Shown here in pieces: positions 37,139-44,168 of a stretch of DNA of 64,000 nucleotides. A model generated the notes under the pieces. That model saw only the letters and a list, made by a program, of their open reading frames with translations. It made no database searches and was not told the origin of the DNA. Position 1 is the first letter of the stretch. The number at the start of each line of letters is the position of its first letter. Both the position numbers and the translations under genes were made by a program. The DNA lies in NCBI GenBank assembly GCA_963716735.1, contig OY970321.1, positions 2,542,001 to 2,606,000 of the forward strand, read 5' to 3'. The DNA is from VRUE01 sp963716735 (GTDB lineage: Bacteria > Actinomycetota > Thermoleophilia > Solirubrobacterales > 70-9).

Positions 37139-37180
37139 AGATCGACGGACGCGCGACTGACTCACAGCTGCTTTGCAGGG
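37139..37180 (+). repeat. Upstream element U, copy 5
   Basis: agatcgacggacgcgcgactgactcacagctgctttgcaggg, 154 nt before family gene 5, 7 kb away from the other copies but in the same position relative to the gene. Confidence 0.65.
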
Positions 37181-37227
37181 CAATCGTCGCGATCGTGCCA
37201 GCGCATCGAGCCGCCAGGCAGCTAACC

Positions 37228-37333
37228 TTGACTACCATAGTCTGAAGGTTCTATCTCTCTTCCATCCTCCCCAACGGGGGAGGCGCGCCGGCCCAGCAGG
37301 CCAGGCGCAAATCAGATCCGAAAGGAAGAGAAG
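37228..37333 (+). promoter_or_regulatory. Promoter and conserved leader of secreted family gene 5
   Basis: TTGACT (37228-37233), 18-nt spacer, TATCTC (37252-37257). Leader with CCATCCTCCCC-loop-GGGGGAGG, CGCGCCGG and AATCAGATCCGAAAGGAAG. Confidence 0.65.
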
Positions 37334-38035
37334 ATGATTCGCAATCTGAAGGCCCTGGGGCTCGCCCTGATCGCCGTCTTCGCGATGAGCGCGCTGGCGG
37401 CCTCGGCGGCACAGGCGGTTACAACAGACGGGGAGTTTACATCAGATGGCAAAGTGACAGTTACAGGTCATGGCACTGAATCGGAGACATTTGAAACGGG
37501 TCAGAAGGTCACCTGCACAGGTCACCATACAGTTATGCCCCAAAACCAGACACCATGGGGTTTCTTCAACCCCGGAGCGGGGCTGACAACACTCACAGAC
37601 CAGGTCCACTACAGTAGCTGCACGGTCGAAGTGGGCGCGCAGAAATTACCGGGAACAGTGACAACAAACAGCTGCGACTTCGTAATCCACATCGGCGAAA
37701 CAAAAGTAGCAAACGTTTCGTACTCGGCAACGGTCGACATCGTCTGCAGTGGAACCGATGTGATCGAAACACATCTCTACCAGAACGCCTCCCACGCACC
37801 CTCTATCTGCACATACAAAATCGGTCCCCAGACCGGACTTACGGGAGCCATCCTCGAAAACGTCGCCGCAGGAGATGGGAAAACGTCCGGTGAAGTCACC
37901 GGCATCAAAATGTCGCGAACCGGCGTCCTGTGTGGTGGGACCAAAGAAACCAACGCAGGCGTACTGCACCTCAACGCCACCCTCAGCGGCACGAACGAAG
38001 CAGGTTTTCCGACAGACATCAGCATCACCCACTGA
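37334..38035 (+). CDS. Secreted family protein 5 (233 residues)
   Basis: ATG 37334. Signal peptide MIRNLKALGLALIAVFAMSA; core VTTDGEFTSDGKVTVTGHGT, KVTCTGHHTVMPQNQTPW, HYSSCTVEVGAQKLPGTVTT, NSCDFVIHIGETKVANVSYS, DIVCSGTDVIETHLYQNASH, SICTYKIGPQTGLTG and ISITH. Shares the KVANVSYS and GPQTGL region with protein 4, so those two form a subgroup and proteins 2-3 another. Extracellular; function unknown. Confidence 0.92.
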   Translation: MIRNLKALGLALIAVFAMSALAASAAQAVTTDGEFTSDGKVTVTGHGTESETFETGQKVTCTGHHTVMPQNQTPWGFFNPGAGLTTLTDQVHYSSCTVEVGAQKLPGTVTTNSCDFVIHIGETKVANVSYSATVDIVCSGTDVIETHLYQNASHAPSICTYKIGPQTGLTGAILENVAAGDGKTSGEVTGIKMSRTGVLCGGTKETNAGVLHLNATLSGTNEAGFPTDISITH

Positions 38036-38087
38036 TCTAGCGCATCTGGCCAGAAATCTGGCTGATCAGCTGATGAGTTGGGCAAGC

Positions 38088-38124
38088 AGGCCGGGGGCGG
38101 CCCACGGCCGCCCCCGGCCTTTTT
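38088..38124 (+). terminator. Terminator after family gene 5
   Basis: AGGCCGGGGGCGGCC (38088-38102) pairs with GGCCGCCCCCGGCCT (38106-38120), followed by TTTTT: a strong terminator. Confidence 0.93.
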
Positions 38125-38130
38125 AGCAAG

Positions 38131-38183
38131 GAACCTATAGATATCCATAGGTTCTTGATAATATTTAAATGTATCGGTGTAGT
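38131..38183 (+). promoter_or_regulatory. Promoter copy A3 with overlapping palindrome
   Basis: GAACCTAT (38131-38138) and ATAGGTTC (38147-38154) form an inverted repeat that abuts TTGATA (38155-38160); 17-nt spacer ATATTTAAATGTATCGG, then TGTAGT (38178-38183). The next bases match copies A1 and A2 loosely. The palindrome is placed to act as an operator. No gene is seen for the first 290 nt after it; the 38184-38298 stretch holds no convincing ORF. Confidence 0.55.
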
Positions 38184-38298
38184 CACCGGCGAACAGAGCG
38201 GGGCCTCGGAAGGCGCCTCGGATGTGCAAGAGGCTGCCGTCGTACAGCGTTCCGCGGAGAAGTTGGGGCAGCAGGGACGAGCTAAACGCATTAGTTTC

Positions 38299-38328
38299 TT
38301 GACAGTAACGAATACGTTCCGATATAGT
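38299..38328 (+). promoter_or_regulatory. AT-rich sigma-70-type promoter of the collagen-like gene
   Basis: TTGACA (38299-38304), 18-nt spacer, TATAGT (38323-38328), about 145 nt before ATG 38475. Confidence 0.75.
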
Positions 38329-38474
38329 TCTGTATGTCTGCGGGGTTCATGGGGGGAGACGTATGCAGCCCCTGTTGAGGCCGGTAGGGAAATCAGAAAG
38401 GGAGGGGCTCCAGGGAAGGGCCCCAGGTCGGCCGGGCATGTCCTGGTGGGCTTCACACAAGGAGAAGAGACTCG

Positions 38475-39392
38475 ATGTATAAGAGAATCCATGATCGCTT
38501 TGGCACGGCCGGTGTAGTCATCGGCGTGATCGCCTTGGTGGCTGCTTTGGGGGGAACCGCGTTCGCCGCCAAAGGCGCCCTCACCGGCAACCAGAAGAAA
38601 GAAGTCGAAAAAATCGCCAAGAAATTCGCTGGCAAACCGGGAGCGCCCGGTGCCCCGGGCGCCCCGGGGACCAAGGGCGACGCTGGAGGTCAGGGCGCTC
38701 AGGGGGCCAAGGGCGACACCGGATCACAGGGCCCTCCAGGACCCAAAGGCAACACGGTTCTGAGCGGCGCTGCGGCGCCGGTGGTAGCGCAGGGCGCAGT
38801 CGGTGACTTCTACATCAAAACCGGCGCGAACCCGGAAATCTACGGTCCCAAAACGGCCAGCAGCTGGGGCAGTCCTACCGCGCTCAAAGGCACTGCCGGC
38901 GCCCCTGGCTCTCCTTGGACTGCCGGCGGGACGCTCCCGCCGAATGCCACCGAGACCGGAGTCTACGCGACCCCCACCGGAGTTCCTGGCATTGGACAGG
39001 GAACCATGAGCAACGGGGAAAGCGCAAACACTACCGTGAGCTTCTTGATACCAACCACCGCGGCGCCGACCTTTGTTTTCGTCCCCGGTGTGGCTGGCGC
39101 AGAATTCGGCGAAGGGGGGTTCGGCGCCAACGCCGGGGCGGGCTGCCCTGGGGTCACCGCAGCGGGGGTACCACAGGCCGCGTCCGGCAAACTATGTGTC
39201 TACGGTTTCGCCGCGAATTTCGGCTTTGAAGCACCATCGGCGGACGTAGGGTCGAATAATCCCTCCAATGCGTTTGGCACCGGAGGCGCGACGCCGTCAG
39301 GCACGATCCTCACGGTCGATTGTGTCAATCCCGCTGCCGAACCTGAAGAAGAAATCTGCTTCTCCAAGGGTCTCTGGGCAGTAACCGGCTAA
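38475..39392 (+). CDS. Collagen-like secreted or surface protein
   Basis: 305 residues from ATG 38475, with AAGGAGAAG about 9 nt upstream. A hydrophobic N-terminal helix (GVVIGVIALVAALGGTAFAA) is followed by a charged linker and an uninterrupted Gly-x-y collagen region (GKPGAPGAPGAPGTKGDAGG then GQGAQGAKGDTGSQGPPGPK), about 15 triplets. The C-terminal 180 residues form a Gly/Thr-rich globular or beta-rich domain (LCVYGFAANFGFEAPSADVG). Probably a trimeric surface or envelope protein anchored by its N-terminal helix. Host or surface binding is a guess. Confidence 0.88.
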   Translation: MYKRIHDRFGTAGVVIGVIALVAALGGTAFAAKGALTGNQKKEVEKIAKKFAGKPGAPGAPGAPGTKGDAGGQGAQGAKGDTGSQGPPGPKGNTVLSGAAAPVVAQGAVGDFYIKTGANPEIYGPKTASSWGSPTALKGTAGAPGSPWTAGGTLPPNATETGVYATPTGVPGIGQGTMSNGESANTTVSFLIPTTAAPTFVFVPGVAGAEFGEGGFGANAGAGCPGVTAAGVPQAASGKLCVYGFAANFGFEAPSADVGSNNPSNAFGTGGATPSGTILTVDCVNPAAEPEEEICFSKGLWAVTG

Positions 39393-39420
39393 ACCCCTTC
39401 CTATACACCGGAGAGCAGTA

Positions 39421-39452
39421 CCCCGAGCTGGGCCCGAGGGCCCAGCTCGGGG
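39421..39452. terminator. Symmetric terminator between convergent genes
   Basis: CCCCGAGCTGGGCCC and its exact complement (39421-39435, 39438-39452). The following GTTTAGG is weak on the plus strand. It serves the collagen-like gene and possibly the convergent lipoprotein gene. Confidence 0.8.
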
Positions 39453-39455
39453 CGT

Positions 39456-40013
39456 TTAGGACCTCTTGTAGGTCAGCGCCTTCATTGCGCGCTTGCCATC
39501 GATCAAGCAACTCTCGAGGCCATACTGGCGAGCGGCCTGGTTGTAGCCGGCGTACAGGGCGGACAACTCGGCCGGGGTGGAGACAACTACGACTTCCCCA
39601 CCTCGTTCGGTGGCCACCAGCATCTGACCCATCACTTCCTCGACCTGGTCCTTCTGGCCGGTCGGAACCGGCAGCTTGTGGAGGTCGTCGAACAGGTGGA
39701 AGTTGACTCCGAGCAGGAATGAGAGGCGGACCGACTTCTCAAACAGCTCTTCCTTGCTTAGCTTGTGGCTCTGCCAGCCGCTGTATTCGGAGAAGTTCTC
39801 GAGGATTTCGTGCCAGCCGTGCCGGCAGACCTGATTTGCTTTGGCGACGAATTGGGCTTTGGTGATGCCGGCGCCGACGGTCGCCGTGGTGTCCGCCCTG
39901 ATGGGGTAGGTCTGGGCGGTGGTGGTGCTGGAGCCGGTGGGCGAGTCGGCGGCTCCGCTGCTGCCACCGCAGCCACCGGCGACCGCGGCGGCAACGACGG
40001 CGGCAATCAGCAG
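39456..40013 (-). CDS. Lipoprotein with no ATG/GTG/TTG start; CTG start inferred
   Basis: On the minus strand an open frame runs from a TGA upstream to TAA at 39456. It has no ATG, GTG or TTG before the signal peptide. Starting from CTG 40013 it reads LLIAAVVAAAVAGGCGGSSG, a lipoprotein signal, then ITKAQFVAKANQVCRHGWHE, a helical middle, and ends YGLESCLIDGKRAMKALTYK-RS. 185 residues. TAGAGT on the minus strand (40021-40026) is 7 nt before the CTG, which fits leaderless transcription. It belongs to the same lipoprotein family as 25468 and 21030. The coding evidence (family match, codon use) is good; the start is inferred. Confidence 0.78.
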   Translation of the reverse strand: MLIAAVVAAAVAGGCGGSSGAADSPTGSSTTTAQTYPIRADTTATVGAGITKAQFVAKANQVCRHGWHEILENFSEYSGWQSHKLSKEELFEKSVRLSFLLGVNFHLFDDLHKLPVPTGQKDQVEEVMGQMLVATERGGEVVVVSTPAELSALYAGYNQAARQYGLESCLIDGKRAMKALTYKRS

Positions 40014-40089
40014 TGGCGCGACTCTATTAGTCGATAGTTCTTTCGTAATAGACGAAAGATACGCGAATCAGAGCGAGTGTGCCGTCTGC

Positions 40090-41196
40090 TCAGGTGACTT
40101 CGCGCAGTTTCTGCGCTTCGCCCAGCTGCTGCAGCTTTTTGAGGCTCTGGTTCTCGATCTGGCGGATCCGCTCACGGGTGACGTTGAAGGTGCGGCCGAC
40201 CTCGTCGAGGGTGCGCGGATGCTCGCCGCCCAGCCCGTAGCGAAGTTCGAGCACACGGCGCTCGCGGTAGGAGAGGTTCTCGAGGGCTTCCTTCAGCGCC
40301 TCTTTGGTCAGCAGGTCGGCTGCCCGGTCGAAGGGGGACTCGGCCTTCTCGTCGGCGATGAACTGGCCGAACTCGGACTCCTCCTCATCGCCCACCGGCT
40401 TCTCGAGTGAGACCGGGGCCTGGGCGGAGCGCTTGATCGAGTCGACCTCCTCGGGGTCGATCCCCGTGACCTCGGCGATCTCCTCGGGCGTCGGCTCGCG
40501 GCCGAGCTCGGTGACCAGCTTGCGCTCGGCGCGGCCGATCTTGTTCAGCTTCTCGACGACGTGGACCGGGATGCGGATCGTGCGCGCCTTGTCGGCCAGG
40601 GCACGGGCAATCGCCTGGCGGATCCACCAGGTGGCGTAGGTGGAGAACTTGAAGCCCTTGCGGTAGTCGAACTTCTCCGCGGCGCGGACGAGGCCCAGCG
40701 TCCCCTCCTGGATCAGGTCGAGGAAGGGGAGGCCCTGGTTGCGGTAGTTCTTGGCGATCGAGACGACCAAGCGCAGGTTGGACTCGACCATTTTCTGCTT
40801 CGCGTCGAGGTCGCCGCGCTCGATCCGCTTGGCGAGTTCGACCTCCTCCTGGGCGGTCAGCAGGCGGACTTTGCCGATGTCCTTGAGGAACAGCTGCAGG
40901 CTGTCCGTGGTCATGTCCGGTTTGAGGTCGATCGCGGCTTTGGCGCGGCGACGACCTTTGCGGCCGGTGTCGGCGGGCATGGCGTCGGCGGCCGCTTTCT
41001 GGGCCGGATCCATGTCCTCGACGAGCTCGATGCCCTGCTTCTCGATGTGGCCGTAGAGATCCTCGACGTCGGACTCGTCGAGATCGACCTCCGACACCGC
41101 TGAGGCGATGTCGCCGAAGGTGAGCACGCCCAGCTGCTGACCCCTGTGGATCAGCCCTTTTACCTCCTCAAGCTCCTGAAGCTCTGCGACCAGCAT
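40090..41196 (-). CDS. rpoD: Principal RNA polymerase sigma factor
   Basis: 368 residues. Region 1.2 is DSLQLFLKDIGKVRLLTAQE; region 2 is SNLRLVVSIAKNYRNQGLPF-LDLIQEGTLGLVRAAEKFDY and FSTYATWWIRQAI; region 3 follows (PVHVVEKLNKIGRAERKLV); region 4 ends with ALENLSYRERRVLELRYGLG and TRERIRQIENQSLKKL. Full primary-sigma layout. Its own promoter and a leader hairpin are visible just upstream. It should drive most of the TTGACA/TATAAT-like promoters in the window. Confidence 0.96.
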   Translation of the reverse strand: MLVAELQELEEVKGLIHRGQQLGVLTFGDIASAVSEVDLDESDVEDLYGHIEKQGIELVEDMDPAQKAAADAMPADTGRKGRRRAKAAIDLKPDMTTDSLQLFLKDIGKVRLLTAQEEVELAKRIERGDLDAKQKMVESNLRLVVSIAKNYRNQGLPFLDLIQEGTLGLVRAAEKFDYRKGFKFSTYATWWIRQAIARALADKARTIRIPVHVVEKLNKIGRAERKLVTELGREPTPEEIAEVTGIDPEEVDSIKRSAQAPVSLEKPVGDEEESEFGQFIADEKAESPFDRAADLLTKEALKEALENLSYRERRVLELRYGLGGEHPRTLDEVGRTFNVTRERIRQIENQSLKKLQQLGEAQKLREVT

Positions 41197-41222
41197 CTAT
41201 TCTGCACCCGTCTTTCTGCGTC

Positions 41223-41250
41223 AAAAAAGCGGACCGAAGAGGCGGTCCGC
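41223..41250 (-). terminator. Terminator-like hairpin in the rpoD leader
   Basis: On the minus strand GCGGACCG (41250-41243) pairs with CGGTCCGC (41236-41229) around CCTCTT, followed by TTTTTT (41228-41223). It lies 27 nt before the rpoD ATG and downstream of the rpoD promoter. Confidence 0.85.
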
Positions 41251-41279
41251 GGAGTAAAACCTCTCAAACGTCTGTTCGC

Positions 41280-41308
41280 ATGATAGGCGCTTCAGTTTTT
41301 GAAGTCAA
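41280..41308 (-). promoter_or_regulatory. rpoD promoter
   Basis: Minus strand TTGACT (41308-41303), 17-nt spacer, TATCAT (41285-41280). Transcription would start near 41272, leaving a 75-nt leader with the hairpin. Confidence 0.85.
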
Positions 41309-41331
41309 GGCGCTTTGCGCGGTTCTGCTTA

Positions 41332-41366
41332 CAGAAAGGGGCCGGGCCGGGCCCGGCCCCTTTCTG
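41332..41366. terminator. Symmetric terminator between 41390 gene and rpoD
   Basis: CAGAAAGGGGCCGGGCC (41332-41348) is the exact complement of 41350-41366. It stands 24 nt past the stop of the minus-strand secreted gene. Confidence 0.85.
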
Positions 41367-41389
41367 CCGATCGGAGAACGAAACCGCTG

Positions 41390-42214
41390 CTAATAGACGC
41401 TTTCCTGCAGGGCGATTTCGATGTCGAGTTCCTGGATGGCCTCGTTGGTCCCCGCAGCGGCCGGAAGGCCTGCCTGGAAGTTTACGAGGGCGTCGAGGCT
41501 GACCGGGATGAATCCCAGCAGGGTCAGCGTGCAGCCGCTGGCGGCCGGCACCGCGAACTCGTTGTCGACGTAGATGCCGTCTTTGAGGTAGGCGATTTCG
41601 TTTTCTTCGCTGAACGTGCCTTCCTGGCCGGTGATCGGTTCGTTGGGAGGCAGGGGGTTCGTCGTTTCGGTCGTCAATTCGAGCGTCATCGGTTTGCCGG
41701 TCGAGCCGATGTAGCAGTTTTTCCCGAGGACCCCGGTGGTGTTTTCAAGATGAACTTTGAGCGGCAGCGTCACCGTCTGGAAGGTGAAGTTGCTCGGCGT
41801 GCCGGCCAGTTCGGCCACGGCGTAGAGTTTCAGCGCGTTGCCGGTGAGGAAGTTGGTTAGCCATTCGAGGCCAGTGATGCCGATGACTCCGCCGGGGACT
41901 TCCTGTTTGACTTTGGCCAGGCCGCCTTCGGAGTTGTAGAAGAAGCCGGTGAGATCCGCTTCGGCACCGCCGGTGAGCTTAATCGGGTTACTGATCGGCA
42001 CGTCCTTTTTGCCGGTTTGGAGATGGCCGCCGGTGACGTCCGACCGTACGCAGAAGTACATGACTTTTTCTTCAGGACGGGGGCAGCCCCTGAACTGGGT
42101 GAAGCCGGTCTGCGGTTCTTCCACCGCCTGGGCCAGCGGTGCGAACAGCGCAATCGCGAGGATTGCTGCCGTCGCGGTGGTCAGAAACCGGACAAGCGCT
42201 TTGGACTTGATCAC
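41390..42214 (-). CDS. Secreted protein with signal peptide, paralog of 43253
   Basis: 274 residues from GTG 42214, preceded by GGGAGGAATGAATC. Signal peptide TTATAAILAIALFAPLAQA. Mature part begins EEPQTGFTQFRGCPRPEEKV, contains CVRSDVTGGHLQTGKKDVPI, LTGGAEADLTGFFYNSEGGL, GVLGKNCYIGSTGKPMTLEL and ASGCTLTLLGFIPVSLDALV, ending LQESVY. Two conserved Cys pairs. No enzyme motif. Its twin at 43253 has the same length and order; they flank the yihY gene on the opposite strand. Function unknown, probably envelope. Confidence 0.88.
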   Translation of the reverse strand: MIKSKALVRFLTTATAAILAIALFAPLAQAVEEPQTGFTQFRGCPRPEEKVMYFCVRSDVTGGHLQTGKKDVPISNPIKLTGGAEADLTGFFYNSEGGLAKVKQEVPGGVIGITGLEWLTNFLTGNALKLYAVAELAGTPSNFTFQTVTLPLKVHLENTTGVLGKNCYIGSTGKPMTLELTTETTNPLPPNEPITGQEGTFSEENEIAYLKDGIYVDNEFAVPAASGCTLTLLGFIPVSLDALVNFQAGLPAAAGTNEAIQELDIEIALQESVY

Positions 42215-42349
42215 GATTCATTCCTCCCATAAACGTAGTAGTTCCCAAACTAATAGAATTCCTTTGATCCATCCTCGTCCATTGGGCTGTCTGAGTCAAG
42301 AGGGAATGCTGGCCTCCAACCCAGCATCTATCCTGCGCCCGCCCTCCAG

Positions 42350-43201
42350 ATGTCGAATCCGCTGAAACACCCCAGCCCCTGGCTGCGCGCCTTTTGGCAG
42401 CGGGCCTACAGGGAGAACGTCACCGGCCTTTCGGCGATGGTCGCCTACAACCTGATGCTCGCCGTCTTTCCCTTTGCCCTGCTGGTCCTCTTCGTCTTCG
42501 GCCAGGTGCTGAAGATCAAGGGAGTGGAAACCGGGGTGCTGGACGACCTGCAGAGGCTCTTTCCCAACGCCGAGCAGAAGACGCTGAGCGACGTGCTGGA
42601 ACGGATCGAGGACAACTCGACGACGATCGGGATTGCCGCCTTCGTCGGCTCACTCTGGATCGGCGCCTCCTTCTGGGGGGCCATGGACACCGCCTTCGGT
42701 CGCATCTACCACGTCCCGACCCGCGGCTGGATCGAACAGAAGCGCTTCTCCTTCGCGATGCTGGGCGTGGTGCTGCTCTTCATCGCGGCGAGCATCCTGC
42801 TGCCGGCGATCGAGGCGGCGCTGGTCTCCAGCACCGACAGGCTCCCGCTCGGCCTCTCCGACATCAAGGCGATCGACACGACGTTGCTGCTGGGGCTGGC
42901 GGTGCTGATCGTGTTCGCGATCTGCTGCGTGATCTACTGGGCGGTGCCGAAAGGCCACATGCCCTGGCGTGACGTCTGGCCCGGGGCGGCCTTCGTCACC
43001 GTCGCCGCCGGTGTCGCCAACTGGGCCTTCCCGTTCTACCTCTCCAACGTCTCGAGCCTCTCGCGCTTCGGCTCGACCGTGGGCTTCGTCCTGATCGCCC
43101 TGCTCTGGTTCTACCTGCTGAGCCTGGCGCTGCTGGCCGGGGCGACGATCAACTCGCTGCGCCATGAGCTGCACGACACCGGCGAGCTCCCCTACACGTA
43201 A
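42350..43201 (+). CDS. YihY/BrkB-family inner membrane protein
   Basis: 283 residues. FWQRAYRENVTGLSAMVAYN is the family entry; about six membrane helices follow with VGSLWIGASFWGAMDTAFGR, YWAVPKGHMPWRDVWPGAAF, FPFYLSNVSSLSRFGSTVGF and LLWFYLLSLALLAGATINS. Family proteins are of uncertain role (once called ribonuclease BN by mistake). ATG 42350 is divergent from the 41390 gene with 135 bp between them. Confidence 0.92.
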   Translation: MSNPLKHPSPWLRAFWQRAYRENVTGLSAMVAYNLMLAVFPFALLVLFVFGQVLKIKGVETGVLDDLQRLFPNAEQKTLSDVLERIEDNSTTIGIAAFVGSLWIGASFWGAMDTAFGRIYHVPTRGWIEQKRFSFAMLGVVLLFIAASILLPAIEAALVSSTDRLPLGLSDIKAIDTTLLLGLAVLIVFAICCVIYWAVPKGHMPWRDVWPGAAFVTVAAGVANWAFPFYLSNVSSLSRFGSTVGFVLIALLWFYLLSLALLAGATINSLRHELHDTGELPYT

Positions 43202-43232
43202 AAGGGGGCCGGGCTTGCGCCCGACCCCCTTT
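43201..43232. terminator. Terminator shared by yihY and the 43253 gene
   Basis: AAAGGGGGCCGGGC and GCCCGACCCCCTTT pair across a TTGC loop; the A/T-rich ends allow use from both directions. Confidence 0.85.
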
Positions 43233-43252
43233 CGATCGGAGTACTGAATCGC

Positions 43253-44077
43253 CTAGTAGACGCTTGACTGTCCGGCGATTTCGATGTTGATTTTCTGTTC
43301 GGCTGCGTTTTTGCCCGCAGCGGACGGCAGCCCGGACTGCGAGTTGACGAAGCCGTTGAGGCTGATCGGGATGAACCCGAACAGTTTCAATTCACAGCCG
43401 CTGGCACCGGGGACGGAGAACGCGTTGTCCACGTAGATGCCGTTTTTGAAGTAGACGATTTCCCCTACTTCGGAGAATTCGCCTTCTTTACCGGTGATCG
43501 GTTTGTTGGGCGGCGGTGGGTTCGTCGTGCCGGTGGTGTTTTTGAGCACGATCGGGCTGGTTACCGAACCGATGTAGCAGTTTTTCCCGAGGACCCCGGA
43601 GGGGGTTTCGAGATGAACTTTGATCGGCAACGTCACCGAGCTGAAGGTGAAGTCGCTTGGGGGGCCGGCCAGTTCGGTCACCGCGTAGAGGGTGAGCGCT
43701 TCGCTGCCAAAGAATTCAAGCAGCCAGGTCAGGCCGGTGAGCCCGAGGACTCCGCCGGGTACTTTTTGCTGGACTTTGGTCAGACCGCCTTCGGCGTTGG
43801 CGGTGAAGCCGGTGAAGTCGGCTTCGGTGCCGCCGGTCAGCGCGAGCGGTTTTTCGATTGGAACGTCCTTGGTGCCCATCTGGAGATGGCCGCCAAGCAC
43901 GTCCGAGCGGACGCAGAAGGCCATCACTTTTTCTTCAGGACGCGGGCAGCCCCTGAACTGCGTAAAGCCGGGCTGCGGTTCTTCTTTCGCCTGGGCGATC
44001 GGCGCGAACAGCGCGATCACCAGGATCGCCAACCCGGACAGCGTGAGCAGCCGAGCAAGCGTCTTTGACTGGATCAT
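43253..44077 (-). CDS. Secreted protein with signal peptide, paralog of 41390
   Basis: 274 residues from ATG 44077, preceded by TTGGGAGGATGACTAG. Signal peptide LTLSGLAILVIALFAPIAQA. Mature part EEPQPGFTQFRGCPRPEEKV, CVRSDVLGGHLQMGTKDVPI, LTGGTEADFTGFTANAEGGL, GVLGKNCYIGSVTSPIVLKN and ASGCELKLFGFIPISLNGFV, ending GQSSVY. Same architecture and same upstream block (GGAACTACTA[TC]GTTTAT then GGGAGGA) as the 41390 gene, so they are duplicates kept under the same control. Confidence 0.88.
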   Translation of the reverse strand: MIQSKTLARLLTLSGLAILVIALFAPIAQAKEEPQPGFTQFRGCPRPEEKVMAFCVRSDVLGGHLQMGTKDVPIEKPLALTGGTEADFTGFTANAEGGLTKVQQKVPGGVLGLTGLTWLLEFFGSEALTLYAVTELAGPPSDFTFSSVTLPIKVHLETPSGVLGKNCYIGSVTSPIVLKNTTGTTNPPPPNKPITGKEGEFSEVGEIVYFKNGIYVDNAFSVPGASGCELKLFGFIPISLNGFVNSQSGLPSAAGKNAAEQKINIEIAGQSSVY

Positions 44078-44168
44078 CTAGTCATCCTCCCAATAAACAT
44101 AGTAGTTCCTGATCTTAAAAGAAGATCAATTCGATCCATCATCTCTTATCGAAATCTCTACGTCAAGG

